From assembly GCF_002355335.1 (NCBI RefSeq), contig NZ_AP014946.1, positions 62,001 through 126,000 on the forward strand: 64,000 bases of DNA, in the 5' to 3' direction. Every line of letters begins with the position of its first letter. Position 1 is the stretch's first letter. A model generated the notes under the pieces. It worked only from the letters and a program-made list of their open reading frames with translations, searched no databases and was not told the DNA's origin. This stretch comes from Variibacter gotjawalensis. Its GTDB lineage: Bacteria > Pseudomonadota > Alphaproteobacteria > Rhizobiales > Xanthobacteraceae. A program made the translations under genes and the position numbers. Below are positions 36,165 to 45,793 of this stretch, piece by piece.

Positions 36165-36193
36165 CGCCCGCAGAGACCTCCTCTCTGCGGGCG
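36165..36193. terminator. Perfect 11-bp stem-loop after the Leu-rich protein gene
   Basis: CGCCCGCAGAG pairs with CTCTGCGGGCG around a 7-base loop, 52 bp after the stop. It is followed at once by a GAGCCG-family hairpin. There is no T-run. Confidence 0.55.
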
Positions 36194-36195
36194 AA

Positions 36196-36246
36196 GAGCC
36201 GGGAGCGCCTGGGCCGACACCGCAGACCATTAGGCGTTCCCGGCTC
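36196..36246 (+). repeat. GAGCCG-family hairpin repeat, best-paired copy
   Basis: GAGCCGGGAGCGCCT pairs with AGGCGTTCCCGGCTC over 15 positions with one wobble. Together with the stem at 36165 it makes a double hairpin behind the surface-protein gene. 36247-36626 shows no gene. Confidence 0.7.
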
Positions 36247-36626
36247 GCTCTAACAAGGACTATCGAGATAGAACGTCGGCACGACTTAGAATGTCCGACC
36301 GTAGGCAAGATTCAGCTGTCCAACCTGACAGGTCCCACGAGGTCGTCCGAATAATAGTCTAGCGTCACGTTGAAGCCGGCTCAGGCTTGGGCCAGACGAG
36401 GCCTCCGGTGCTGGGGCCTATATTCGAGCGATGAGAGTGAGCGCATTGTGTTGGTGGAACCGCCAGTTTCGATCACGACCTCCCCCTCCTTGAGCGAAGA
36501 TCTGTCCGTCAAGCAGTTCGTTGCGCAGCTCTAGTTGAAGCTTTTGCCGTATTCGTTCTCCAAGGGGCCGCGGCGCGATGCAAGGAGAATTTCGGGTCCG
36601 CAAATCCGCTGCGCATCCGAGGCAAG

Positions 36627-39600
36627 CTAATTCAACTGCATTCTTACGTTGGCCCGAAAGGTCCAAATTCTCGCGTCGGATCCGATGCCGCCGTATTCGC
36701 CGCCGAGTGCGACCGACAGGCCGTTCGGCAGTCGCGCCATGATTCCGCCTGTGACGCGCGCCGACCACCCGGACAGGATCGGCACCGAAGCCAGACCCTC
36801 TAGGTTCACCCCCTCGTAGTCGCGCGAGAAGTAGTAGTCCGCGTAGAGACCGATATACGGCGTGATCGCGGACTCCATCGAATATGCGGCTTTCGTACCG
36901 ACCGACGCGCGCCCGGTCATAAAGTCGCGGGCCGGCTGGAAGGTCGACAACGTGTCCGTGTAGGAGCGTTGATGCTCCCACAGCGTGTAGAGTTTCGCGG
37001 ACGGTTCGATCGCAAAGTCGGCCCAACGGTACGTGCCGGTGAAACCAGACGAGATTAACCAGCGGGTGCCAGTGAAATCGCCGGCGGCCGTGGCGGCAAC
37101 GCCCGTGTAGTCGATGCCCGAATACGCTGCCGCAAGATCGAAGCGGAACTGATCCTGCAGTTTCCAACCAAAATAGCCGCCAACCGTCCAGCCGTCGCCA
37201 GCCAGCCGTCCGTTCAATGTGTCGGATGCGTAACGGAACGTTTCGTATCCGCCGAACGCGCCGACGACTACCTTCGGCGACAGCCGATAGGACACCCCCG
37301 TCAGCGCGTTGACCTGCTCGCCTTTGAGCGGCTGGATGTAGCCGGCACTCTCGATGCCGCTGTATTTGATATCGAGCCACAAGCGCCAATCGGATTTGAT
37401 CTCGTAGAGACGCGGCTTGGCTTTGTTGAACGAAGCGAATGCGTCGTCGAGTTTCCCTTTCATCAAACGATCGCGCACATCGTCGCGCTGCGGCTTGGTG
37501 TCCTCGCGGCCGCCCGGGTCGGCCGCAAAGTTGACCCGCAAGCTGTTGCTGCCCGGCATGATGAATTGACCGCTTTCGCTGAACGCTTCGTCGATCGCGG
37601 AGTCGATAGAACTCGTGATCGCACCGCCTGAATTCTGCGCGACAACCCGAGAGCCTGCGATCTGGAGTTCGCGTAGCTTTGCGCTGTCGGCAGCGTTGCT
37701 GACGGTTTGCACCAGCGCCGGCGACGTACTGCCAGAGAAGCCTTGCACCTGCGTGTAGACCACCGTAATCGAATGAGCGCCGACGGAGAGCGAACTCGTC
37801 GTCAGCTTGGCGGTGCCCTGTGAAAGCGTCGCAGTCCCGATTACGGTCGCGCCGTCGCGGAACGACACTTCGCCGATCGGCACACCATTGCTGCTGCTCA
37901 CTACCGCCGTGAAGGTGACGGCTTGCCCGGCCGGCGCCGGATTGCGGGATGAACTCACCGCCGTCGCGGTCGAGACGACGTTATAGCTAAACGCATTCGC
38001 CAAAGAGGCGGTGCCGTTCGGCGTCGTGATCGCGATAGTGACGACCCCAACCGCATGTGCCGGCGTCACAGCTGTAACAGTTGTCGCGTTGATCACAGTG
38101 ACGGCCAAGGCGGCCGTGCCGCCAAAAGTCACCGCCGTTGCGCCGGAAAGGTTCGTGCCGGACAGTGTCACCAGCGTGCCACCAGCCGCCGATCCTGAAT
38201 TCGGACTCGCACTCGCCAGCGTCGGCGCTGCGGCCGTATAGGTGAAACTGTTCGTCAACGTGGCATTACCGTTCGGCGTCGTCACGACGACATCCACGGG
38301 ACCGGCGATATGCGCTGGAGCGACTGCTGTTACAGTCGTCGCATTCACTACTGTGACGGCCGAGGCTGTAGTGCCTCCGAATGTTACGGACGTGGTGCCG
38401 CTGAGATTGTTGCCAGTGATCGTAACGCCGGTTCCTCCCGTCACGGGACCCGATGTTGGCGACACACTGGTCAAGGTCGGAGCCGCCGCGACATACGTAA
38501 AGGCATTGGTCAATGATGCCGTACCGGCAAGCGTCGTCGCGGCAACCGTGACGGCCCCTGCCGCGTGCGGCGGTGCGACCGCGAGCACGCTGGTCGAGCT
38601 CAAGATGCTGACCGAGAGCGCTGGGATGCCATCAAACGTGACCGCGGCACCGAACAGGTTCGTGCCAGTAAGCGTAACGCCGGTTCCTCCCGTCACGGGA
38701 CCGGATGTTGGCGACACACTGGTCAAGGTCGGAGCCGCCGCGACATACGTAAAGGCGTTGGTCAATGATGCCGTACCGGCAAGCGTCGTCGCGGCAACCG
38801 TGACGGCCCCTGCCGCGTGCGGCGGTGCGACCGCGAGCATGCTGGTCGAGCTCAAGATGCTGACCGAGAGCGCCGGGATGCCATCAAACGTGACCGCGGC
38901 ACCGAACAGGTTTGTGCCAGTAAGCGTAACGCCGGTTCCTCCCGTCACGGGACCCGATGTTGGCGACACACTGGTCAAGGTCGGAGCCGCCGCGACATAC
39001 GTAAAGGCGTTGGTCAATGATGCCGTACCGGCAAGCGTCGTCGCGGCAACCGTGACGGCCCCTGCCGCGTGCGGCGGTGCGACTGCGAGCACACTTGTCG
39101 AACTCAGGATGCTGACCGAGAGCGCCGGGATGCCATCGAACGTGACCGCGGCACCGAACAGGTTCGTGCCAGTGAGCGTAACGCCGGTTCCTCCCGTCAC
39201 GGGACCCGATGTTGGCGACACACTGGTCAAGGTCGGAGCCGCCGCGACATACGTAAAGACATTGGTCAATGATGCCGTACCGGCAAGCGTCGTCGCGGCA
39301 ACCGTGACGGCCCCTGCCGCGTGCGGCGGTGCGACTGCGAGCACACTTGTCGAACTCAGGATGCTGACCGAGAGCGCCGGGATGCCATCGAACGTGACCG
39401 CGGCACCGAACAGGTTCGTGCCAGTAAGCGTAACGCCGGTTCCTCCCGTCACGGGACCCGATGTTGGCGACACACTGGTCAAGGTCGGAGCCGCCGCAAC
39501 GTATGTATAGGCGTTGGTCAATGATGCCGTACCGGCAAGCGTTGTCGCGGCAACCGTGACGGCCCCTGCCGCATGCGGCGGAGCGACCGCGAGCACGCTG

Positions 39601-40331
39601 GTCGAGCTCAAGATGCTGACCGAGAGCGCCGGGATGCCATCAAACGTGACCGCGGCACCGAACAGGTTCGTGCCAGTGAGCGTAACGCCGGTTCCTCCCG
39701 TCACGGGACCCGATGTTGGCGACACACTGGTCAAGGTCGGAGCCGCCGCAACGTATGTATAGGCGTTGGTCAATGATGCCGTACCGGCAAGCGTTGTCGC
39801 GGCAACCGTGACGGCCCCTGCCGCGTGCGGCGGAGCGACTGCGAGCACGCTGGTCGAGCTCAAGATGCTGACCGAGAGCGCCGGGATGCCATCGAACGTG
39901 ACCGCGGCACCGAACAGGTTCGTGCCAGTGAGCGTAACGCCGGTTCCTCCCGTCACGGGACCCGATGTTGGCGACACACTGGTCAAGGTCGGAGCCGCCG
40001 CAACGTATGTATAGGCGTTGGTCAATGATGCCGTACCGGCAAGCGTTGTCGCGGCAACCGTGACGGCCCCTGCCGCGTGCGGCGGAGCGACTGCGAGCAC
40101 GCTCGTCGAGCTCAAGATGCTGACCGAGAGCGCCGGGATGCCATCGAACGTGACCGCGGCACCGAACAGGTTCGTGCCAGTAAGCGTAACCGCCGTTCCG
40201 CCGATCGTTGGGCCAGATACAGGGCCAATACTCGTCACAGTCGGCGCAAGGAATTGTGCGTCAGCAGGGAATTGCAAAAACACGGCCATCGCGCCGGCGA
40301 GAAAACCGCGAAGGAAAAAACTGAGCAACAC
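36627..40331 (-). CDS. TIG/IPT-repeat autotransporter
   Basis: 1234 residues. A Sec signal (FLRGFLAGAMAVFLQFPADA) is followed by nine TIG/IPT Ig-like domains of about 84 residues: seven nearly identical (TSVSPTSGPVTGGTGV, FDGIPALSVSILSST, VAPPHAAGAVTV) and two diverged. An Ig-like Big_3-type domain comes next (NPAPAGQAVTFTAVVSS). The last about 280 residues are a type V autotransporter beta barrel ending NVRMQLN. GTG 40331 has GGAGG upstream. It is a likely adhesin or length-variable surface stalk. Confidence 0.9.
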   Translation of the reverse strand: MLLSFFLRGFLAGAMAVFLQFPADAQFLAPTVTSIGPVSGPTIGGTAVTLTGTNLFGAAVTFDGIPALSVSILSSTSVLAVAPPHAAGAVTVAATTLAGTASLTNAYTYVAAAPTLTSVSPTSGPVTGGTGVTLTGTNLFGAAVTFDGIPALSVSILSSTSVLAVAPPHAAGAVTVAATTLAGTASLTNAYTYVAAAPTLTSVSPTSGPVTGGTGVTLTGTNLFGAAVTFDGIPALSVSILSSTSVLAVAPPHAAGAVTVAATTLAGTASLTNAYTYVAAAPTLTSVSPTSGPVTGGTGVTLTGTNLFGAAVTFDGIPALSVSILSSTSVLAVAPPHAAGAVTVAATTLAGTASLTNVFTYVAAAPTLTSVSPTSGPVTGGTGVTLTGTNLFGAAVTFDGIPALSVSILSSTSVLAVAPPHAAGAVTVAATTLAGTASLTNAFTYVAAAPTLTSVSPTSGPVTGGTGVTLTGTNLFGAAVTFDGIPALSVSILSSTSMLAVAPPHAAGAVTVAATTLAGTASLTNAFTYVAAAPTLTSVSPTSGPVTGGTGVTLTGTNLFGAAVTFDGIPALSVSILSSTSVLAVAPPHAAGAVTVAATTLAGTASLTNAFTYVAAAPTLTSVSPTSGPVTGGTGVTITGNNLSGTTSVTFGGTTASAVTVVNATTVTAVAPAHIAGPVDVVVTTPNGNATLTNSFTYTAAAPTLASASPNSGSAAGGTLVTLSGTNLSGATAVTFGGTAALAVTVINATTVTAVTPAHAVGVVTIAITTPNGTASLANAFSYNVVSTATAVSSSRNPAPAGQAVTFTAVVSSSNGVPIGEVSFRDGATVIGTATLSQGTAKLTTSSLSVGAHSITVVYTQVQGFSGSTSPALVQTVSNAADSAKLRELQIAGSRVVAQNSGGAITSSIDSAIDEAFSESGQFIMPGSNSLRVNFAADPGGREDTKPQRDDVRDRLMKGKLDDAFASFNKAKPRLYEIKSDWRLWLDIKYSGIESAGYIQPLKGEQVNALTGVSYRLSPKVVVGAFGGYETFRYASDTLNGRLAGDGWTVGGYFGWKLQDQFRFDLAAAYSGIDYTGVAATAAGDFTGTRWLISSGFTGTYRWADFAIEPSAKLYTLWEHQRSYTDTLSTFQPARDFMTGRASVGTKAAYSMESAITPYIGLYADYYFSRDYEGVNLEGLASVPILSGWSARVTGGIMARLPNGLSVALGGEYGGIGSDARIWTFRANVRMQLN
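38420..40190. repeat. 252-bp near-identical tandem array encoding TIG domains
   Basis: The marker GGTCAATGATGCC recurs at 38508, 38760, 39012, 39264, 39516, 39768 and 40020, always 252 bp apart (84 codons). The copies differ at only a few bases each. The divergence at both ends is sharp. Confidence 0.95.
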
Positions 40332-40872
40332 GAATCCTCCAATAATTCAAATACTACAAATAACTTTTATAGTTAATAAATCGTATATTAATATCCTATT
40401 AACCCTTTTCCCGTCCATTTAACGTTGGCACCACGCTTCTACCTGCAGCCGAGGAAAGACAGTCAACTTTGGTGTTCCGCCGACAATCGCGCGCCATGTA
40501 GGATGCAAAGTTGTTTGCTATCGCCGCGTCAAATGTTCCCAGCGCGCTGCTTGAAGCGATTCCAATATTGTGTTGTTCGCCAATTTTGCCGGAAACATGC
40601 TCGCTGAGCATGTGGATGACTGAAGAAAAATCACGACGCACTGCTCGAAGGAATTTCGTCGGCGGCGTCAATACGACCTCTAGCCCATACTGACCGTTGC
40701 CGTTGCATGATCGTAAACTGCGACGCGCTCTGTTTGCGATTGTCTCGTCGGCGTTTATTGAACCTTAGCCAAGATTTTGCAGCGAAAGAACATGTCGCGG
40801 GCAACGTAAAAAACCGAATTAATCAAAATAAAACTCGCGGCCGACTAACGCTTGGAATAGTCAAGGAGCGTC
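40332..40872. other. Intergenic, no supported gene
   Basis: AT-rich at the left, where the autotransporter promoter must lie. Short frames exist on both strands without an RBS or recognisable protein. Confidence 0.4.
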
Positions 40873-41065
40873 ATGCACCCGCACGAGCAAATCCGCGCGC
40901 TGAAGTTGAATCGCGGCAAACCGGCATGTGTTAGGACAATTTGAGCTTACTGCTGCGCAACAAACATTTGAGCCAGGCGTCCCTGCTGATATGAAAAGTG
41001 CGCTGCAGAACGATGGCCCCACAGAAATTACGCTGAACGGCGTTGACGCTCTAGCTCAAGCGTAG
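40873..41065 (+). pseudogene. Possible small frameshifted gene
   Basis: AGGAG precedes ATG 40873, which reads MHPHEQIRALKLNRGK and stops at 40944. The +1 frame then reads HVLGQFELTAAQQTFEPGV and on to a stop at 41065. A single frame change would join them. The family is not recognised, so this is tentative. Confidence 0.25.
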
Positions 41066-41164
41066 CGGTCAAGCGTCTGTGGAGACGAGCCAAAAATCTT
41101 ACTTAGCATCCGACTCATTGGCCGTACCGAGCTTCTTGATTCGCATCGATGGCAGGCGGGAAAC

Positions 41165-41204
41165 CAAAAAAAAAGCCCCGCTGTCCAAGTAGACAGCGGG
41201 GCTT
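41165..41204 (-). terminator. Rho-independent terminator of the porin gene
   Basis: A perfect 14-bp stem AAAGCCCCGCTGTC/GACAGCGGGGCTTT with a 6-base loop, and nine Ts on the minus strand. It lies 17 bp after the porin stop. Confidence 0.95.
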
Positions 41205-41221
41205 TCTAAGAAGACGAGATT

Positions 41222-41917
41222 TCAGTACGAGGCGACGATCGGAGCGCCACCAAAGCGATAGTTCACACCGAAGCGAACAGTGTGGAATTTGAGGTTCGCA
41301 CTGACGCCATCGATCAGTGTTTCGAGATAGCGTTCGCGACCGAGATCAACGTACAGGTATTCAACCTTAGCCGACCAGTTGGGTGCGAATGCATACTCAA
41401 GACCGCCACCGACAGTCCAGCCGGTATGTGTCTTCGTCTGCTCGAGAGTCAGCAACGGCGTGTCAACACCGATCGTATTACGACCCCAGGCGAAACCGCC
41501 TGTCGCGTACCAAAGTGTCGGACCTGCCGCGTAGCCAAGACGACCACGAGCCGTGCCCCAGATGTCCAAGTCCGTGCGCGCGGTGAGGCCAGCGATCGTC
41601 TCGCGCTCGCCAATGTTCGAACCCTGGACGTCAGCCTCGATGCCGAACACCCAGTTCGGAGCCAGATGCCAGTTGAAACCGATTTGGCCACCGCCCGTGA
41701 AGCCCTCGACATCGACGCGGCCGATGTTCACGCCGCCGTCGAATGCCGTAGCACGGCCCCAGCCATAGCCGGCGTTACCGCCGATATAAAAGCCGTTCCA
41801 AGTCGTGTACTGCTCAACGACAACAGGCGCCTTGTAAACGGGGCGGCCCAGATCAGCGGCATGCGCGCTCGTGAGTGCTGTGGTGGCGAAGAGAGCCGCC
41901 GCGAAAAACTTCTTCAT
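41222..41917 (-). CDS. Omp25/31-like outer-membrane beta-barrel protein
   Basis: 231 residues. A Sec signal (MKKFFAAALFATTALTSAHA) precedes ADLGRPVYKAPVVVE, typical of rhizobial Omp25/Omp31-type porins. WNGFYIGGNAGYGWG is the first strand pair, with later IGFNWHLAPNWVFGIEAD, WTVGGGLEYAF and WSAKVEYLYVDLG; the C-terminus VRFGVNYRFG precedes a short tail. The upstream ATG 41983 would place residues before the signal, so ATG 41917 is chosen. A strong terminator follows. Probably an abundant outer-membrane structural protein. Confidence 0.9.
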   Translation of the reverse strand: MKKFFAAALFATTALTSAHAADLGRPVYKAPVVVEQYTTWNGFYIGGNAGYGWGRATAFDGGVNIGRVDVEGFTGGGQIGFNWHLAPNWVFGIEADVQGSNIGERETIAGLTARTDLDIWGTARGRLGYAAGPTLWYATGGFAWGRNTIGVDTPLLTLEQTKTHTGWTVGGGLEYAFAPNWSAKVEYLYVDLGRERYLETLIDGVSANLKFHTVRFGVNYRFGGAPIVASY

Positions 41918-42115
41918 AGCCCGAAACCCCAAAAGATTCTGATGGGCCAGCATCGTATTTTTCGGTGATTCCAAATAGTGCAAAAAGGCAACACCCTGTG
42001 CCTTTCTCGGCAGCGTTGACCTTTGTCCAAACGGGTTATGGGTTGATGCTGCTTTTTGAACAGCGGGCGGCTAGGTTGCAGCAGCCTGCAACGGCCTGCC
42101 TTGCCTCGCAGGTTA

Positions 42116-42158
42116 GAGCCGGATCACTAGTTCGATAAAACCTCTGTCGATCCGGCTC
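42116..42158 (+). repeat. GAGCCG-family hairpin repeat
   Basis: GAGCCGGATC pairs perfectly with GATCCGGCTC. A degenerate relative (GGGCCGAAG...TTCCGGCTCG) lies at 42282-42333. 41984-42370 shows no gene. Confidence 0.6.
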
Positions 42159-42370
42159 GCACTACCTTGCCGACTCGCACGATGCCTATGCGGCCCGCGT
42201 TGGCTTGTGAAGCGCAGAATTCAGTTCCACTGGATATGTGATTTCAATGGCGAACATCCCCATTGGATGGCAACCCGGGTAGGGCCGAAGTATTCGGCGC
42301 GCGACGCACCGCAGCTCTCAGCGTTCCGGCTCGACCTCACCTACCACTTTTCTTAAGATTTCCGGCGCCC

Positions 42371-42445
42371 TGGCTCCGGGAGCAGAATTCAAACCTGCGA
42401 CCGTCCGATTAACAGTCGGATGCTCTACCGCTGAGCTATCCCGGA
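42371..42445 (-). tRNA. tRNA-Asn(GTT), atypical T-arm
   Basis: 75 nt with encoded CCA. Acceptor TCCGGGA/TCCCGGA, D-arm TAGCTCAGCGGTAGAGC-like, anticodon stem TCCGA/TCGGA perfect, loop CTGTTAA (anticodon GTT). The T-arm reads GCAGG-TTTGAAT-TCTGC: position 56 is T rather than the near-invariant C, and position 61 is T, making a G53-U61 pair. It may be functional, divergent or a decaying copy. 42446-42738 shows no gene. Confidence 0.85.
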
Positions 42446-42738
42446 ATGGTGCCTAAAATCGCGGTTTGGCGCGGCCACCGCAACCCGCACGGCGACTCTG
42501 GGGAGCGGAGTGAGAGAGAGATCCGTCTGGCATTTACGCGACCTTGCCTTCCTCGGAGCGCTTGTTCGCTTCACTGAGCTTTGATCACTACGCCGCTCCT
42601 GCATACCCTATCTCGGTCATGCAAAGGCGCAACAGTTGGATAATTCCAAGCTTTTAATCTATTTGCGAGCGCTAACAGATTTGCATTTCAAACCGACTCT
42701 CACTAGCCAGAAGTGGGAACAGCAAACGAGCGCAGAAA

Positions 42739-42981
42739 ATGCGTTATCAGCAAGACATCGTTAAAAGCGTTTGGCTAAACGCGCCGGCGATACCAGGCCT
42801 GAACGAAGATATGTGGCGGATGGCCGAATGTGGCCAACCAGTCGAGTGGGCTTCTTTTAATCTATCGGGAGCCGAACATGGTTGGACAATCCGAGAAATG
42901 AAGATTTTCGCATCCGCCCCGCTTGTCGACATCTCCGCGACCCACGACGTCCTGGATATTCGCGCTCAATTGCGTGTCTGA
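42739..42981 (+). CDS. Small hypothetical protein
   Basis: 80 residues (MRYQQDIVKSVWLNAPAI, GWTIREMKIFASAP). No motif, signal or clear RBS. Uncertain. Confidence 0.3.
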   Translation: MRYQQDIVKSVWLNAPAIPGLNEDMWRMAECGQPVEWASFNLSGAEHGWTIREMKIFASAPLVDISATHDVLDIRAQLRV

Positions 42982-43032
42982 CACAATCGGCGATTCGCGC
43001 GTATTGCGCTAAATTATGCTTTTGTCGATCGC

Positions 43033-43479
43033 TTGAGAGACAACGTCAATTTATATGACGCTTGTAATATCCGCGTGGAATATGAGAGACAGGCGTTTCT
43101 CATCGAAGGATGCGTGGTTTTCGGTTTTGGCCGATCGAGATTTCGCTGCTCTACAGGGATGGCTCCAGTGTTGTCCGAAGATGTCGATTATTGGATAAAC
43201 GTCGCTGAAGGTCATCTCGACTGGTCGCACTCATTCAACGCCATCCATCTGTCGAAAAACGTTAGAGCTTGCTGCGCCAAGATAGCCGCCAGATCCGTTC
43301 CAGATGAAACCTTAGATTTAGCGCTAACCGGAGTTATCCTCGCTACGGACAACGTCACTACGGCATTGGCCGACCAGCAATGCGGCGGCAACTTTCGAGA
43401 AGTCGATATAGCAAAGCAGCAAGCGCAGCTTGCGATCCAGAACCTCCGAGAGCTCTTTTCAAAAGTCCAGCAGAGCTAA
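43033..43479 (+). CDS. Hypothetical protein (148 aa)
   Basis: TTG start. The first half is possibly beta-rich with VLSEDVDYWINVAEGHLDWS, the second half helical (DIAKQQAQLAIQNLRELFSKVQ). Not recognised. Coding is plausible from length and composition, but the start is weak. Confidence 0.4.
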   Translation: MRDNVNLYDACNIRVEYERQAFLIEGCVVFGFGRSRFRCSTGMAPVLSEDVDYWINVAEGHLDWSHSFNAIHLSKNVRACCAKIAARSVPDETLDLALTGVILATDNVTTALADQQCGGNFREVDIAKQQAQLAIQNLRELFSKVQQS

Positions 43480-43741
43480 GTCACAGACGCGGACCCACGG
43501 CGGCAAATCGATTCGACCATCAAGCGCCGTAACATCGAACTTAAGGTCGCCCGACAATTGCAGAAGTTTGATCTTTGTCCATCGAGCAACCTGTGCAGCG
43601 ATCTTGATCGCCACGCGTCCGGAAGTGCGCCCACCGTTAAATTCTCAGATACCAAACGTACTGAACGTTTTAAAATGCCGAGAACTTTGTGCAAACTAGT
43701 CGCTTAACTGGTCGCGGTATATAAAAATCCGGGAGATCGTG

Positions 43742-43960
43742 ATGACGAGAGCAGCGGCCGTGGATGTGCTTATGAGCCAAGCTAATTGTCTAGCCGAGGC
43801 CGAACGGTGTGAAGGTTATGCTGCGTTATCCCTCAATGACGACAAAGAGCCATGGCTGGCACTTGCGGCGCGCTGGCGAATTCTTGCTGCAAAAATCGCC
43901 CAGCCCGCGCTCAAAAATTTCGCTAGTATTCGGTCACACTCGCCAATACCGCTGCAGTGA
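43742..43960 (+). CDS. Small helical protein (W-LA type)
   Basis: About 72 residues: AEAERCEGYAAL, EPWLALAARWRILAAKIA. The same plan as the protein at 18761-18979 (R-CE-A...W-LA-RW--LA-KI). GGGAG precedes ATG 43742. Function unknown. Confidence 0.5.
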   Translation: MTRAAAVDVLMSQANCLAEAERCEGYAALSLNDDKEPWLALAARWRILAAKIAQPALKNFASIRSHSPIPLQ

Positions 43961-44135
43961 CAACTGCAAACCGCGCGCTCTGGTTCTGTCGTCGCGGTGC
44001 ACGAGGGCGAATTTGCAAACTCCAAAACCCACGTCGCGCTAATCGACGTCTTCAGTTCAAGTCTGCCAGACGGATAAATTTACGAAACTTTCGGGAGATG
44101 TGAACCATTGTAGCGATTCGATCGTAGCAGTCTGC

Positions 44136-44312
44136 ATGACGAATATATCGGACAACGAACATTCCAGCTCTTTGACGGCGAGAGAGTGTCGCGACCGAGC
44201 TCACCACGCTATGGATTGCTCGGATCAAACTATCGACGTGGATGAGAAACGCGAGCTTCTTAAAGAAGCGTCGTATTGGCTCGAGCGTGCCATGAAGAGT
44301 GCGCCGGTGTAA
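44136..44312 (+). CDS. Small helical protein
   Basis: 58 residues: SLTARECRDRAHHAMDCS, EKRELLKEASYWLERAMKSA. It resembles the short helical protein family (R-CR--A...LL-EA--WL--A). GTG 44100 is an alternative start. Function unknown. Confidence 0.4.
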   Translation: MTNISDNEHSSSLTARECRDRAHHAMDCSDQTIDVDEKRELLKEASYWLERAMKSAPV

Positions 44313-44815
44313 TCCGATTCACGCCCTGAAAATCAAACTTCCGGCTTCGCAAACGTTGAGCATAATTAGCTTGAGATGCCGACCCGCAAGCGGTGGTCGC
44401 GAAGTCTAGAGATGAGCAAGAATCATTCTTCAAATTAAATACGGTTTTCTGCGACGCGTATATCTTGACCAAAGAGAATGCGTCGATTCGATTATCAATC
44501 CGAGTCTGCCTTGAGGTTTGCGATAGGGCCGCACAAAGAGGCAAAAATTGAAAACAAATTTAGATTAGCGTTGGATCTAGGAAACGCATCAGGTTATCGC
44601 TCGCTTGATAAAGAAGTTCAGCTTTCAGCGCGATGACTTGGCATGATACTACTCTTCCAGCTTTCGTTCGACTCCGCGAAGCTGTGACTCAATCTCCGTC
44701 AATCGCGGGCACGATGATCGCTGGCTTTGAGCGCACGTCGATTGCCATTTCGGAAAGGAGGGCGCGCGCGTTTTCCCCTTCCGATAGACATGGAAAACTC
44801 GTCTCAGGCAAAGGT
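44313..44815. other. Intergenic, no gene seen
   Basis: Short frames only, none with protein-like content. The left end is AT-rich. Confidence 0.4.
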
Positions 44816-45073
44816 TTAAGGAGCGGCAAACGGCGGCGCTTCCAAAATGCGCGGCCCCCACGCTAGCGCTTGAACATGTTGCATTGAGCCGACACCGGGC
44901 ACGAAAACGCCAAAACGTCCGAAGTGGGCAGCATCAACGCCAAATATATTCACGACGACGTGGACGATTTCCCAGTCCACAGACCGCCAGTCTTCACCTG
45001 CTGGCGTACCTTGCGGCCTGACGAGTCTCGCCCAGTAGTACCCTGGTCGATCCGGCGCTGTTAACATGAGCAT
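44816..45073 (-). CDS. Small conserved protein, paralogue of 18212-18457
   Basis: 85 residues: RPGYYWARLVRPQG, GEDWRSVDWEIVHVVVN, RFGVFVPGVGSMQHV, LAWGPR. The blocks match the protein at 18212-18457 in order and spacing. Function unknown; no signal peptide. The conservation at protein level argues that both are real genes under selection. Confidence 0.72.
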   Translation of the reverse strand: MLMLTAPDRPGYYWARLVRPQGTPAGEDWRSVDWEIVHVVVNIFGVDAAHFGRFGVFVPGVGSMQHVQALAWGPRILEAPPFAAP

Positions 45074-45793
45074 CCAGTGAACACCACTTGTTTAGAAATC
45101 GCGCTAACTGAAGCTGCTCTGCTAATCAAGCGCGCGACATCGGCGTGTAGTACGCGCCACGTCATCTACATTGACTTGGTTAACAACTAGAACCTGCCAT
45201 CAGCCGGATTGCTCTGCTGCGACTAACGATCCAAATTTCGAAGGCTGATTGCTTCTCGGTAAGTCTGCGCGCAACTGATAGCGGATTGATAAGAGCTAGC
45301 GGTTGTCACACCAGATTTGGCGTTTTTTTCGCGGCCGCCGGCAATCGCGCGCCATCCTCTCGCGTTGGTCATGTGAAGACTTGGTCATGAAAGCTTAAGC
45401 AAGATCGTCGCGTGTCAAAAGCGCCTGCGCACGGCTCAAGATCATTTCGATTGCGGGACCCTGTTTTAGCTGGAGCCCAAACAGACACGATGCAGTTATT
45501 AAAGTAACCTTCAGCTATGTCTGACGCGCCTTAGCGCTCCTGAGCGAGATAATTCTCAATCTTAGCGCTTGGTGATCAGCATACGACGGCGGACGCGAAG
45601 ATAACCGTGGCACCGATAGACCGCCGCGGCTAGCTCAATCGAGCGCGCTTGACCACAGTCAATCGATGAATGATCAGCGGACCAGAACGACCCGATGGCT
45701 GGCGCCTCAGTCGAGAAGCCGATCAGCGTGCCGATTGAAGCATTTCGAAACCGCGAGTAGCTTACTCATGTCACAAATCGGGAAGCGATCGTC
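45074..45793. other. Intergenic, 720 bp without a supported gene
   Basis: No open frame with a motif or RBS on either strand, and no long repeat. Possibly decayed sequence. Confidence 0.4.

Noticed and set aside
36418-37389. Minus-strand 323-codon frame overlapping the autotransporter barrel
   Set aside because: It is Arg/His-rich out-of-frame shadow sequence with no motif.
38242-39510. Long plus-strand frame (422 codons) across the TIG repeats
   Set aside because: It is the antisense of the autotransporter gene and repeats with the same 252-bp period. The protein is low in complexity, and the minus strand has a signal peptide, known domains and a barrel.
38420-40190. Regular repeats considered as CRISPR
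   Set aside because: The 252-bp units are coding and contiguous with no spacers. I saw no CRISPR array or cas gene in the window.
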